Assembly: GCF_019578655.1 (NCBI RefSeq)
Contig: NC_063263.1
Location: 17,855,001 to 17,919,000 of the forward strand
Origin: Ricinus communis
Taxonomy: Eukaryota; Streptophyta; Magnoliopsida; Malpighiales; Euphorbiaceae
Length of the DNA stretch: 64,000 nucleotides
Reading direction: 5' to 3'
This document shows, one piece after another, positions 25,679 through 35,533 of this stretch (position 1 is its first letter; each line of letters starts with the position of its first letter). The position numbers and the translations under genes were made by a program. The notes beneath the pieces were generated by a model. It worked only from the letters and a program-made list of their open reading frames with translations. It was not told where the DNA came from and did not search any database.

Positions 25679-26760
25679 GTGAAATTTATCTTAGGGACTC
25701 CGTTTATCAATTTGATAACTCCCTTTAAAGTGACAACCGGTATCATTTTCAAAGCCAAAGATTCGAAGATTGTTTTTCCTTTTATAGAAAAACCAAAAAA
25801 GAGAAATTTGAATCTTATCAAAGCACATTCTATTTACAATTTTGAAATCAATGCTTTGATCAAAGGTAAACAAACCCATCTTTCTCATCTTCAACAAGAT
25901 GTGGGTTTAAAGAGAATCCTAGATCAACTGCAAAATGATTTTATTCAAAGAAAAATTTCTGATTTTCAAATGAAGATTGAGAATGAACTTTGTTCTGATC
26001 TTCCAAATGCTTTTTGGAATCGAAAGCAACATATGGTAGATTTGCCATATGAAAACGATTTTTCAGATAAGCAAATCCCTACTAAAGCCAGACCCATTCA
26101 GATGAATGAGTCTTTAGAAAGCCATTGCAGATTAGAGATTAAAGATCTTGAGTCTAAAGGTTTAATTTCAAAGTCTAGATCACCTTGGTCTTGTGCAGCT
26201 TTCTATGTCAATAAGAATAGCGAGATAGAAAGAGGAACTCCTAGGCTAGTGATCAACTACAAACCCTTGAACAAAGCTCTTAAGTGGATTAGGTATCCTA
26301 TTCCAAATAAGAAAGATCTTTTACAAAAGCGCATTCGCATTCATCTTTTCAAAGTTTGACATGAAATCGAGTTTTGGCAAATCCAGATTGATCCAAAGAT
26401 CGTTACAAAACGGCATTTACTGTCCCATTCGGTCAATATGAGTGGAATGTGATGCCTTTTGGATTAAAAAATGCCCCTTCTGAATTTCAAAAAATCATGA
26501 ATGATATTTTTAATCCATTTTCAAAGTTCTGCATTGTCTACATAGATGATGTTTTAATTTTTCAAATTCCATTGAATGACATTTTAAACACCTAGAAACG
26601 TTTTTCTATGTTGTTAAGAAAAATGGTTTAGTGGTTTCAAAGTCTAAGATATCTCTTTTCAAACAAAATTAGATTTCTTGGTCATTACATCTCTCGGGGT
26701 ACAATTACTCCAATTGAGAGATCCTTGCATTCACTTCAAAGTTTCCGGATAAAATTTTGG
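25679..26760 (+). pseudogene. Reverse transcriptase remnant of the pararetrovirus
   Basis: A 226-codon frame (25679-26359) holds the region before and into the polymerase fingers: LPYENDFSDKQIPTKARPIQ, then LESKGLISKSRSPWSCAAF and RLVINYKPLNKAL. It ends in a frameshift near 26340-26360. The next blocks continue in other frames. The active-site motif YIDD (26539-26550) is itself intact, followed by VLIF. The thumb region after it is broken again. Function would have been RNA-to-DNA copying of the viral genome. Confidence 0.85.
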
Positions 26761-26899
26761 AAAAACCCGACGAAGATTTCTTGGTAGTTTAAATTATGTT
26801 ATGGATTTTTATCCTAATTTAAACTGTCTTGCAAAGCCTGATAGGCTAAGGAAAACCCTCCTCCTTGATGCGATCGGCATACAAAGATAGTCCAAAGCA

Positions 26900-27110
26900 T
26901 TAAAAAACAAGTTTTAGAAATTCCTTGCACGCATCTGATCCTGCATTTAAGATTGTAGAAACAGATGCATCAGAGTTAGGATACGGTGGGATTCTAAAGC
27001 AAGTTCAAAATTCCAAAGAATGTATTGTCCAAAAGCGACTCCAAAGTCGTCCTCTTCCTCTACAAAGGGTAAAGGTATACTATCTATCCCTTTAAATAAA
27101 CATACAACTT
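26900..27110 (+). pseudogene. RNase H remnant at the right end of the pararetrovirus
   Basis: The frame reads FKIVETDASELGYGGILKQ (near 26950-27005), the first catalytic strand of viral RNase H, with the TDAS motif present. Similarity fades after about 27.1 kb without the later catalytic residues, so the domain is truncated. Confidence 0.75.
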
Positions 27111-27150
27111 TGTAAAACTTTGAAACAAGAAGAATATAGACTTACAAGAG

Positions 27151-28780
27151 GAGTTACAAGATTTCTCTCTCTCTTACTCACTCTTAGTTTTGATTTATTT
27201 TTTATATTTTTTTCAAATAAATAATAAAATATAATACACTAATATTTTATACCATCGCCTCCCTTTTTAGATGAATTTTAGAGTATTACGGATAGTTATT
27301 TTTTAATATCTTTATATATTTTTTTAAAAATTTTATAGAATTTAGATTAAATTTACATAAAATATTTTAATATATAACTTTTGTATAAAATTACATAATA
27401 AACTTTTTTTATATAAATTTCTGAAAAGAAAATTTATATGAATTAATTTATAATTTATAATTTTTTTATTTAGTAAATAAATAGAAATATTAAAAAATCA
27501 TTCTAACTATGCATTCTAGAATTCACTATGTTGATATCTCTTTCTAAAATTTTAATACAAAGTAATAAACTGTATTTATCTTCCACTTTCTTTTTCTTTC
27601 TTCTTCGCCATCAAATAATTCTCTCTCTCGTTCGTTTACTATTACTATTGTTGTTGTCATTCTTTTTCAATTTTTTCTTCTTCCCATATTTTGGGTTCTA
27701 TTTGCCATTATTTGGCAAGGTTTTTGGTTTGATTTGCTCTCGCTTGTGTTTGAATACGGAGCATTAGACAAAGCATTAAGGGAAAATAGTCGAAATTGTG
27801 CCCAAATATTGTTCATGACGAAAAACACAAAATTGACCATGCTTAATCCCAAATTTGTTCAGGTTAATCACAATGGAAAACATATAAATTATCATTGAAA
27901 GTATGGGTATTGTTGGTGGTAGTGGCAATACATATAATGTTGAAGGTTGGTGGTAACGACGGGTTACTGATGGTGATAGAGTGGGATAGGTTGGTGTGGC
28001 AGGCAGTTGGTAGTGATGGGTCTCAAAATTTATTAAGAAAAAAAAAATATTATTATTAGCTTTTTTTATCCATATTATTAATGGCTATTTTAATTGTAAA
28101 TCTATTTTTTTTTGAAAATTTATATTTAATTACTTTTTATTAAGATTTACTCTTATGAGAAAGTGCAATTCATTTTCTTATAATTGAAACAGAGAATTAA
28201 TTTGATTCGAATATGCTAAATTATGGTATAAACTGGTTGTAAAAGTTTTTTTTAGAAAAACTAAATTAAACATTAGTGATAAATTGAAGGACCATATTAA
28301 ACTGAAATTATGTATTAGGCCTCTATATCATTTGGGATACTTAAATACCTTATGCTTTAAAAGGTGACAATATAAATGTTTATAGAATACTATTTTAAGA
28401 GTTTATAGATGTTTTTATTTTTTTTATTTATATCGAGTTTGAATCTAAGAAATAGGGTTTACAATTCATATAATTAGCTTATTCTCTAGGCAACAGCAAG
28501 TCTTCAATTCTCGCATGATTGCATCTCACCATTAGTCATCGAAATCACCTTACTATTTACTCTCTTGAGTTAGCAAGTAAATCTGTGACTTTTTAAACTG
28601 ATGCTCAGGCTTTAGTTAGCTACTAAGGTGCTCTTGAAGAAATTCCTTGGGAAATTCAGTCTTATATTATGTTAATTAAAGATTAACTTTTTCTTTTTAT
28701 CTCAGGAAGTTGTTTCGTATGATGCCTAGTCTGAGCCTCTATTGCAATGACTTCCCCATTTGCAAGTTCAAAAAAAAGAG
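27151..28780. other. Intergenic region between viral relic and transposon nest
   Basis: AT-rich DNA. A G/T-rich low-complexity block lies at about 27900-28020 (GGTGGTAGTGG-like). The open frame at 27528-27767 is a Phe/Leu run from CT-rich DNA and is not a credible gene. Confidence 0.45.
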
Positions 28781-28846
28781 ATTTTCACTAATGATAGGAC
28801 AAAAGATTTTCACGATGCAGGAAACTAATGTGATTACTGAAATATT
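28781..28846 (+). mobile_element. Possible 5' remnant of a LINE split by the copia insertion
   Basis: The bases before the copia element can be read as ETNVITEI in the sense of the LINE fragment that resumes at 33154. The match is short and weak. The safe fact is that ATATT at 28842-28846 is the left copy of the copia target duplication. Confidence 0.3.
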
Positions 28847-29003
28847 TGTTAATATTGTAATCATCTAATAACTATAAGGATAGTATAATCTTTTCCCTTT
28901 TTAGTGTGTTAGGTTATAACAATTGTTTAGTTTAGTTTTAGGGACATACTTTTTCAATTGATTTTATAAGGAAACGATTTCTTCTTCCTCTCAAATGCTA
29001 ATA
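28847..29003 (+). repeat. 5' LTR of the copia element
   Basis: It starts TGTTAATATTG and ends TGCTAATA, followed directly by the primer-binding site. The end is TA rather than the usual CA in both LTRs, so the master copy already had it. At 157 bp it is short for copia LTRs. Confidence 0.95.
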
Positions 29004-29015
29004 TGGTATCAGAGC

Positions 29016-29240
29016 TTGTTCTTCTTTTGTAGACTCGTAGCAGTCAACGTAGCAGTTCGTCGTTGATGCGAACAAAGCTTCTTCTTCACGCCGCTCTTCA
29101 CTCCCCGCTCCTCGCTCCTCGCAAACGAGTAGCACGCAGACGAGTAGCAGACGACATAGCAGTTCTTCTCTACTGCTCGCTCCTTGCTCTTCGTTCCTTG
29201 CTTCTCGCAGAAGAGTAGCACAGCTTCTCAACAGATCTCA
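29016..29240 (+). repeat. Low-complexity leader of the copia element
   Basis: After the primer site comes a stretch made of recurring pieces such as GCTCCTCGCTCCTCGC, ACGAGTAGCA and AGCAGTTC. It has long open frames on the minus strand by composition only. It stands where the start of gag would be expected, suggesting loss or replacement of the gag N-terminus. Confidence 0.6.
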
Positions 29241-29249
29241 TCGTCAGTT

Positions 29250-29860
29250 CGTCGTTCACAGTACTGCCACGAGATTGAATGGTGACATTCATGCTCTTCA
29301 GCAGAAAAATATGAGTATTCAGGAATTTTATGACGCTATAACAGACTTGTGGGATCAATTAGCTCTCACAGACCTATTGAATTACGAGGATTTGAGCCTT
29401 ATATTGTATGAAGAGAGGAGCAGAGGTTGGTGTAGTTTTTAGTGGCCCTTCGTGATGAGTTTGAGGGACTTCGCGGGTCTATTATGCATCATCATCCATT
29501 GCCTTCTGTTGACTCTGTTGTTAGGGAGCTTTTGGCTGAAGAAATTCGTCTGAAGCCCTCGGTTGTAAAAGAGGTTTCTTCAGCTTCCACTCCATCTGTG
29601 TTTGCCATGCCTCCTCGATCAAACTCTAAGTCTTAGTTCAGGCCATATGGATCTGTTGCACGTGATGAATGCGGGTTCTGCAAGCAAAAAGGTCATTGGA
29701 AATCTCGATTAATAAATTGGGGCGAGAAAAGCAGCAACAATCTCATCGATAGACTGGTTGTATCGACCACCGCCTCTCCATAGTGGACCTCCTCTTTTAC
29801 CCCGTCCTCACGATGCTCTATCTACCTCCTCTTTAGACCCATCACTGATTGAGTAGTTTC
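29250..29860 (+). pseudogene. Truncated gag remnant of the copia element
   Basis: Parts of the gag C-terminal half are readable (MSIQEFYDAITDLWDQL near 29309-29360, then LRDEFEGLRGSIM near 29445), ending with a zinc-knuckle start CGFCKQKGHWK (near 29670-29700). The last Cys of the CCHC knuckle is missing: the frame reads SRLIN. At least one shift and one stop (29634-29636) separate the pieces. The N-terminal part of gag is absent. Confidence 0.75.
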
Positions 29861-29889
29861 AGCAGCTCCTTGCTTCTCGGCCTCATGCC

Positions 29890-31030
29890 ATGTCTGCTTC
29901 CTCTCAAGTAGGTTTGTCATTTAGTCCTTCAAGTATATCCTCTTCCTCCTGGATTTTAGATTCTGGTGCTTTAAACCATATGTCACCTAATTTATCATCA
30001 TTTACTTCTTTAACCCCTAAAGTTTCAGTTCCTGTTATGAGTACTAGTGGTACACCTATGCCATTGCAAGGTGTTGGTTCAGTTATTACGCCTTCTCTAT
30101 CTTTGTCTAATGTCTATCACATTCCTAGTCTTGCTTTGAATCTTGCTTATGTTGGTCAGATTTGTGACACTGGATGCTCAGTCTCATTTTCTTCTTCTGC
30201 TTGTTTTGTTCAGGATCCACAGTCTCAGAAAGTGATTGGGACCGGCCATAGAGAAGGAGGACTTTATGTATTGGATCAGCTCAAAACCCCTCACACTGCG
30301 GCTGCTGTTCCTGGTGTAAATTTGTCATCCTTTCGTTTGAATCCCTCTTCGTTTATGTTTTATTTGTGGCACTCTCGCCTTGATCATGTCTCTGTGTCTC
30401 GTTTGCAATTTTTAATTTTTACAGGAGCTTTAGTTTCTGATTGTAGTGGCTGTAAACTAGCAAAGTTTACTTCATTGCCTTTTCCTAAAAGCACTACTAT
30501 ATCTGTTGCTCATTTTGATCTTATTCATTCTGATATATGAGGACTCTCTCCTGTTTTTACAAAAGGGGGTTCTCGCTATTATGTATCTTCTATTGATGAT
30601 TGCACTCGTTATTGTTGGGTTTATCTTGTGAAACGTCGTTCAAACTTTTTTGGCATTAATAATGAGTTTTGATCTCTTGTGAAAATCTAACATTCAACTG
30701 TTATCAAATGTTTTAGATGTGATTTGGGGGGAGAGTATACTTCTCATGCTTTTAAGGATCTACTTGCTTTAGATGGTACAATTTATCAAACTTCTTGCAC
30801 TGATACTCCTAAATAAAATGGAGTTGCTGAAAGAAAACATTGGCACATTCTAGAGACTGTATGATCACTCTTATTGTCTGCTAGTGTTCCTAGTAAATTT
30901 TGGGGGAAGGAGTTCTTACTTCTGTTCATTTAATTAACAGAATTCCTATTTCTCATAATTCTGGCTTGTCTCCCTATGAAAGACTGTATGGTCGTCCACC
31001 AGTTTATTCTTCTCTTCGTGTTTTTAGTTC
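29890..31030 (+). pseudogene. Protease and integrase remnants of the copia element
   Basis: The frame 29890-30540 contains the protease motif WILDSGALNHM and then the zinc-binding part of the integrase (HSRLDHVSVSRL, with CSGCKLAKF). A TGA at 30538-30540 ends it. The integrase core continues past further stops: GGEYTSHAF near 30730 carries the second part of the catalytic centre, and NGVAERKHWHILE near 30820-30855 shows the conserved end with its Glu. Integrase would insert the cDNA; here it cannot be made whole. Confidence 0.85.
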
Positions 31031-31499
31031 TACATATTTTATTCTTCTTTCTCATGTTGAATGTAGTAAGCTAATATCTCGTTCTACTATATGTCTTTCT
31101 TGGTTATGGTGCAGGACAAAAAGGGTATTGTTGTTTTGATCCAGTCAGTCATAAATTATGTCTCTCGTCAATTGTTTTTCTTGAATATATTCCTTATTTT
31201 GCAATTCCTGACCGTCCTCACCATATATCTATGTCTGACCTTATCCACATTGACCCTTTTGCTACTGATATTGATGAGCTACCCTCTGCTGGCATTCCTG
31301 ACACCTCTATTGGCTCCTCCACTATACACTCCACCCAATCACCTCTTGAGACTGTGGATACTATCGAACCTTATTATCCTGTACGCAATCGTAAGTCCAC
31401 TAAACAACCTGATTTTGCTTATTCTTGTTATTCGAGTTCATTTGTTTCTTTTCTCATTTCTATTCATCGAACTTTCATCTTTCAAAGAAGCCATTCTTG

Positions 31500-32870
31500 A
31501 TCCTCTTTGGCAGCGTGCCATGGCTGAGGAGTTAACCGCTCTTCACCAAACCCATACTTGGGATTTAGTGTTCCTTCCTGTAGGTAAACGTGCTATTGGT
31601 TCTCGTTGGGTCTATAAGATTAAAACTAAGTCTGATGGATCTATTGAAAGGTATAAAGCTTGTTTAATGGCTAAGGCTTATTCTCAGGAATATGGTATGG
31701 ATTATGAAGAGACTTTTGCTCTTGTTGCGAAAATGACTACAGTTCGAACTCTTATTGCTGTTGCTTCCGTTCGCTGTTAGGATATAACCCAAATGGATGT
31801 CAAAAATGCCTTTTTGAATGGCGATCTTCACGAAGAAGTTTATATGGTTCCCCCTCCTAGTCTTAATCATCATCCTGGTGAAGTTTGCAAACTTAGGAAG
31901 GCCCTTTATGGTCTCAAACAGGCTCTTCGCGCTTGGTTTAAGAAGTTTTCTACTGTGATTACTTCACTTAGTTTTCATCCTAGCAATCATAATTCTATAC
32001 TGTTTGTCAAAAGTACTTCGGCTGGTCGAATTTTGCTTTCTCTATATGTTAATGATATCATTATTGCAGGTGATGATGTTATTGGGATTAGTATGTTGAA
32101 GTCTGAACTGACTCGTTGTGTTGCTATGAAAGACCTAGGTCCCCTTCGTTACTTCTTGGGTATTGAAGTTGCTTCCTCTCCAAAAGGGTATCTTTTTTCT
32201 CAATCTAAGTATATTTTTGATATTTTTGAGCGTGCTCGCCTTTCTGATAATAAGACTGTTGATACTCCAATTGAGCTCCACGCTCGTTATTCTATTTTTG
32301 ACGGTTCTCTATTGCCGGATCCGAGTCTATATCGGACTATTGTTAGAAGTCTGGTTTATCTGACTATCACTCGTCCTGATATCGCATATGCTGTTCATAT
32401 AGTCAGTCAGTTTGTTACCTCTCCTACTACAGTTCATTTTTGCTTCACATTTGGATACCTCCGGCACCCGCTCTTTACTTTCATATGCTTTGTCTTTAGA
32501 GTTATGTGCTTACTCTGATGCTGATTGGGCTGGTGATCCCACTGAGCGCAAATCAATTGCTGGATTTTGTATCTTTCTAGGTGATTCTCTTATCTCTTGG
32601 AAAAGTAAGAAGCAGGACGTCATTTTTCGATCCTCAACAGAGGCTGAATATCGTGCTATGGCTTCCACTACTTGTGAAATAGTTTGGCTGCGTTGGTTGC
32701 TTGCTGATATGGGTGTTTCTTTATAGCAACCGACTCTCTTACATTGTGATAATAAGAGTGCTATTCAGATTGCTCATAATTTGGTCTTTCACGAACGTAC
32801 TAAGCATATCGAAATCGACTGTCATATTACGCGTCATCACTTTTAGAATGACACCTTGATATTGCCCTTT
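31500..32870 (+). pseudogene. Reverse transcriptase and RNase H remnants of the copia element
   Basis: The typical start LWQRAMAEELTALHQTHTW and the block GSRWVYKIKTKSDGSIERYK are present. After a stop at 31778-31780 comes MDVKNAFLNGDLHEEVYM (31793 on) and the KALYGLKQALRAWF box. The active site reads YVND (32045-32056) where copia enzymes have YVDD: the first catalytic Asp is changed to Asn. After a frame shift near 32420-32510 the RNase H part follows (SDADWAGDPTERKSIAGF, SSTEAEYRAM, then [11 protein letters not shown] near 32795). With YVND the polymerase should be dead even apart from the stops. Confidence 0.9.
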
Positions 32871-32991
32871 GTTTCTTCTTCTCTACAGCTTGCAAACTTA
32901 TTTACAAAAAGCTTAACCTCTTCACACTTTCATTTTCTGTCTGACAAACTCTCGATGCTTGTTGCTATCACATCGTGAGTTTGAGGGGGGA

Positions 32992-33148
32992 TGTTAATAT
33001 TGTAATTATCTAATAACTATAAGGATAGTATAGTCTTTTTTCTTTTTAGTGTGTTAGGTTATAACAATTGTTTAGTTTAGTTTTAGGGACATACTTTTTC
33101 AATTGATTTTATAAGGAAACGATTTCTTCTTCCTCTCAAATGCTAATA
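32992..33148 (+). repeat. 3' LTR of the copia element
   Basis: 157 bp, the same length as the 5' LTR. By eye it differs from it at four sites, all transitions. It follows the polypurine tract and is followed by the ATATT target duplication. Confidence 0.95.
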
Positions 33149-33153
33149 ATATT

Positions 33154-33251
33154 AACTTAGGCAAATCAAGGTTTTCAACAATTCTCAATCTTCTTGAAAA
33201 TATTAAACGAAAACAAGATAGATTGGGAGTGAAGGCAATGGAGAGACATGA
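33154..33251 (+). mobile_element. LINE reverse transcriptase fragment between the two LTR elements
   Basis: The frame reads NLGKSRFSTIL and later DRLGVKAMERH, the stretch just before the EKYLGLP box of plant L1-type reverse transcriptases. The very next codons (EKYLDLP) are found after the gypsy element at 36385. The two pieces therefore belonged to one LINE before insertion. Confidence 0.75.
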
Positions 33252-34203
33252 TGATGCGAACCCATGTAGCAAAAGGAATCCTACTTCCATAAAGAATCTT
33301 AATTCCATTAAATAATCCTAATCCTAGAATGACTAGGATATGCGGCCAAGACTCCTAAATAAACAAATCTTGAAATGATAAGAACCCATGTAGCAAAAGG
33401 AATCCTACTTCCACAAAGAATCCTAATTCCACTAAGAATCCTAATCCAGCAAGGAGTCCTGATGATGAGAACCCATGTAGCACAAGGAATCCTACTTCAA
33501 CAAAGAATCCTAATTCCACTAAAGATCATAATCCAACAAGGAGTCCTGATGACATCAAGAGTTCAAGCGACAAAAGGAATCCTATTTCCACTAGGAATCC
33601 TAATCCAATTAGGAGTCCTACCGAGATTCAACTTTGATTAATTGTATTTCATTCATGGATTAAAGCCCAACGTGAAGACATGAAGATCATATTTAATTTC
33701 TGTTAAATTCAAGCCCAAACGTAAGGCCCAAGTCCAAGGTTGAATATTCAAAGTCAAAATCCAAGTCAAAATAGGAGTTTTCTTTCAACAAGTCTGAGTC
33801 AAAATAGGAGTTTGCTACTCTTTTACTTCAAGATTTGTTTATTTAGGAGTCTTGGCCGTATATCCTAGTCATTCTAGGATTAGGATTATTTAAACTCTAT
33901 AAATAGAGATATGTAATTCGAAATACATAGATCTTTGATTGAATAGAAAACCTTGTTTTTGCTTAAAGAGTTTCTTTAAGTGTTCTTGAGATTAAAGCTT
34001 ATTGTTTAGGTTTTGATTTCACTTCTACCTTAATTTAATTCTATTAACTTGTTAGTTTCTAGGATTAATTAAGTTCATCCAATTATAGTTATTGATCTTA
34101 TTTCTTTATAAACAAGGGTGATAGTTCCACAAATATCTTTTGGCAAACCTTATAAGTATCGATCTTGGCGAGTAATCTTCTCTTCCAAAGAAGGTTTACA
34201 TCA
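33252..34203 (+). repeat. 5' LTR of the gypsy-type element, rearranged
   Basis: The part 33376-34203 (828 bp) matches the 3' LTR along its full length. In front of it lie a 59-bp copy of the LTR start (33252-33310) and a 64-bp inverted copy (33311-33374) of the segment at 33827-33890. The TATA-like CTCTATAAATAGAG follows that segment at about 33896-33909. The LTR start also contains a roughly 100-bp direct duplication (AACCCATGTAGCA.AAGGAATCC twice), shared with the 3' LTR. The LTR ends with CA at 34203. Confidence 0.85.
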
Positions 34204-34978
34204 TTTGGTATAAGAGCTAGCTTATAAGATTTGGTTACGTATCCTATTTGTTATCTTTGTTGTTCTTCTACTCACATACTCTTTTGTTTTCAGATTTCTC
34301 TTCATCTTATTCTCTTCGTCAATTTGTTTGGTTAAAGTCTTCGAGACGTTCTAGATAAATTGGTCTGTGATATCTTTATTTTGTTATTTCGTTTCCTTTA
34401 GTTTGCTTGATCAAAGTCTTTGAGACGTTTCAATCAAATTAAGCTCTATGTGTTTTGTTCTTGTTTTGTTACAAAAAAAAATATCAATCCATTAGTTTCT
34501 TCTTCTTTATGATTCATTTTCTTGTCTAGAGTATTTTCTTTTATTCAATTCGTCTTCTTTGCTATTCTTAGAGTCCAATTCATTCGTTCCTTTTTACTTC
34601 TTAAGTGTTAAATACATTCTTTATTCTACGTAAATCAAATCTGTCCTTTTCGTTTAATTTGTTTATCAAAATTAGTTCGTCATTAATTCATCTTTGGCTT
34701 AATTAATTTATGTTCTAGCTTGTTAATTGTGTTTGATTAAGTTGGTTGTGATTTTAACTTTTACAATTTGAGTTAATTTTGAAGGGCACAAAGACAAACT
34801 CTTTCTTTGATTGAGTGAAACACGAGAGTAAATGTCTTTACTTTGAGTGTTAAACACGTGCGATTGTGTGTAAGATATGTTTTGTCAGGAGGAGTTTGCT
34901 AGAGGACGTCGAGATCTTCTTTATCAATCTTATGATAGATTGTGGGGATGAAAGAATGATGATTATTATGAAAAGTGT

Positions 34979-35410
34979 TTGCAAACTTTTTATAATCCTG
35001 AACCTAAGCTAAAGAAGATAGAAAGACAATCACGTCAAGATTTCATTGATGAACTTTCAAAGGATATAAAATCTTTAAGGAGTAGCCTTAAAAATAGTTT
35101 TGAAGATTTAAAGGGATTGAAGCATCTTGAAGATAAAGCTGAGTCTAAGCCATCTTTGGAAACTAATATTGATGATATAGAAAAGGTAAATTACTCTACT
35201 AAAGTCAATAAAGATACAAAAGGCATAATGAATGAAAATGGTGAAAAAGATAAACTTTTGAGCGAAATCCAAAATGAAAAGATCATTATTGAAGATGAAG
35301 CAAAAGTTGAGCTGGTGAAGGATGAAAATGTTTTACTTGATGCCATTGAGCCAATTGAACATGTTGATTTTATTGGCATTGAAAGTATTTTTGTTCTAAA
35401 GTTCCTCTAA
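34979..35410 (+). CDS. Gag-like or accessory frame of the gypsy-type element
   Basis: The frame has 143 codons, very rich in Lys, Glu and Asp with heptad-like hydrophobic spacing, so coiled-coil structure is likely over most of it. The reading frame is open upstream of the ATG to about 34951, where a TGA separates it from an earlier piece (EEFARGRRDLLYQSYDRLWG). No capsid or zinc-knuckle motif was found. It may be the remains of gag or a spacer protein; whether it is made is unknown. Confidence 0.5.
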   Translation: MQTFYNPEPKLKKIERQSRQDFIDELSKDIKSLRSSLKNSFEDLKGLKHLEDKAESKPSLETNIDDIEKVNYSTKVNKDTKGIMNENGEKDKLLSEIQNEKIIIEDEAKVELVKDENVLLDAIEPIEHVDFIGIESIFVLKFL

Positions 35411-35533
35411 CAACTTTTGTGAAAGATCTGCAGGTTGATAATGAGTTAGTATGGTTCTTTGAGATTATATATTTGCTTCTTTCACAATATTCGAGCAAGA
35501 TTCGAGGACGAATCTTTTCAAAGAAAGGGGGAA

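Larger units (their letters stand above)
21480..27150 (+). mobile_element. Endogenous pararetrovirus relic (Caulimoviridae, petuvirus-like)
   Basis: The order of parts is a primer-binding site complementary to initiator tRNA-Met, 30K-type movement protein, coat-like region with CCHC knuckle, aspartic protease, reverse transcriptase and RNase H, all on the plus strand. No LTRs and no integrase were seen, which separates it from LTR retrotransposons. One long polyprotein-like layout fits petuviruses and related endogenous caulimovirids. Every region is broken by stops and frameshifts, so it cannot express a full protein as it stands. The left end is not defined by a sharp junction, and the right end is lost within or just after RNase H near 27.1 kb. 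Plants commonly carry such relics from illegitimate integration. Confidence 0.85.
28847..33148 (+). mobile_element. Ty1/copia LTR retrotransposon, inactive
   Basis: The element has 157-bp LTRs at 28847-29003 and 32992-33148 and a perfect 5-bp target duplication ATATT (28842-28846 and 33149-33153). The primer-binding site TGGTATCAGAGC (29004-29015) matches tRNA-Met, and the polypurine tract TGAGGGGGGA comes just before the 3' LTR. The domain order protease, integrase, reverse transcriptase, RNase H is that of copia. The LTRs differ at four sites by my count (about 2.5%), all transitions, which points to a fairly recent insertion. Stops, frame breaks and a lost catalytic residue make it non-autonomous. 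Confidence 0.95.

Noticed and set aside
21480..27150. Reading the viral relic as an LTR retrotransposon of the gypsy group
   Set aside because: No LTR pair flanks it, no integrase is seen, and a 30K movement protein core stands at the front, which gypsy elements lack.
27528..27767. 79-codon frame rich in Phe and Leu
   Set aside because: It is a translation of CT-rich low-complexity DNA with no domain.
28998..29231. Minus-strand Glu/Arg-rich frames in the copia leader
   Set aside because: They arise from the reiterated leader sequence of the retrotransposon on the opposite strand, in two overlapping frames at once.
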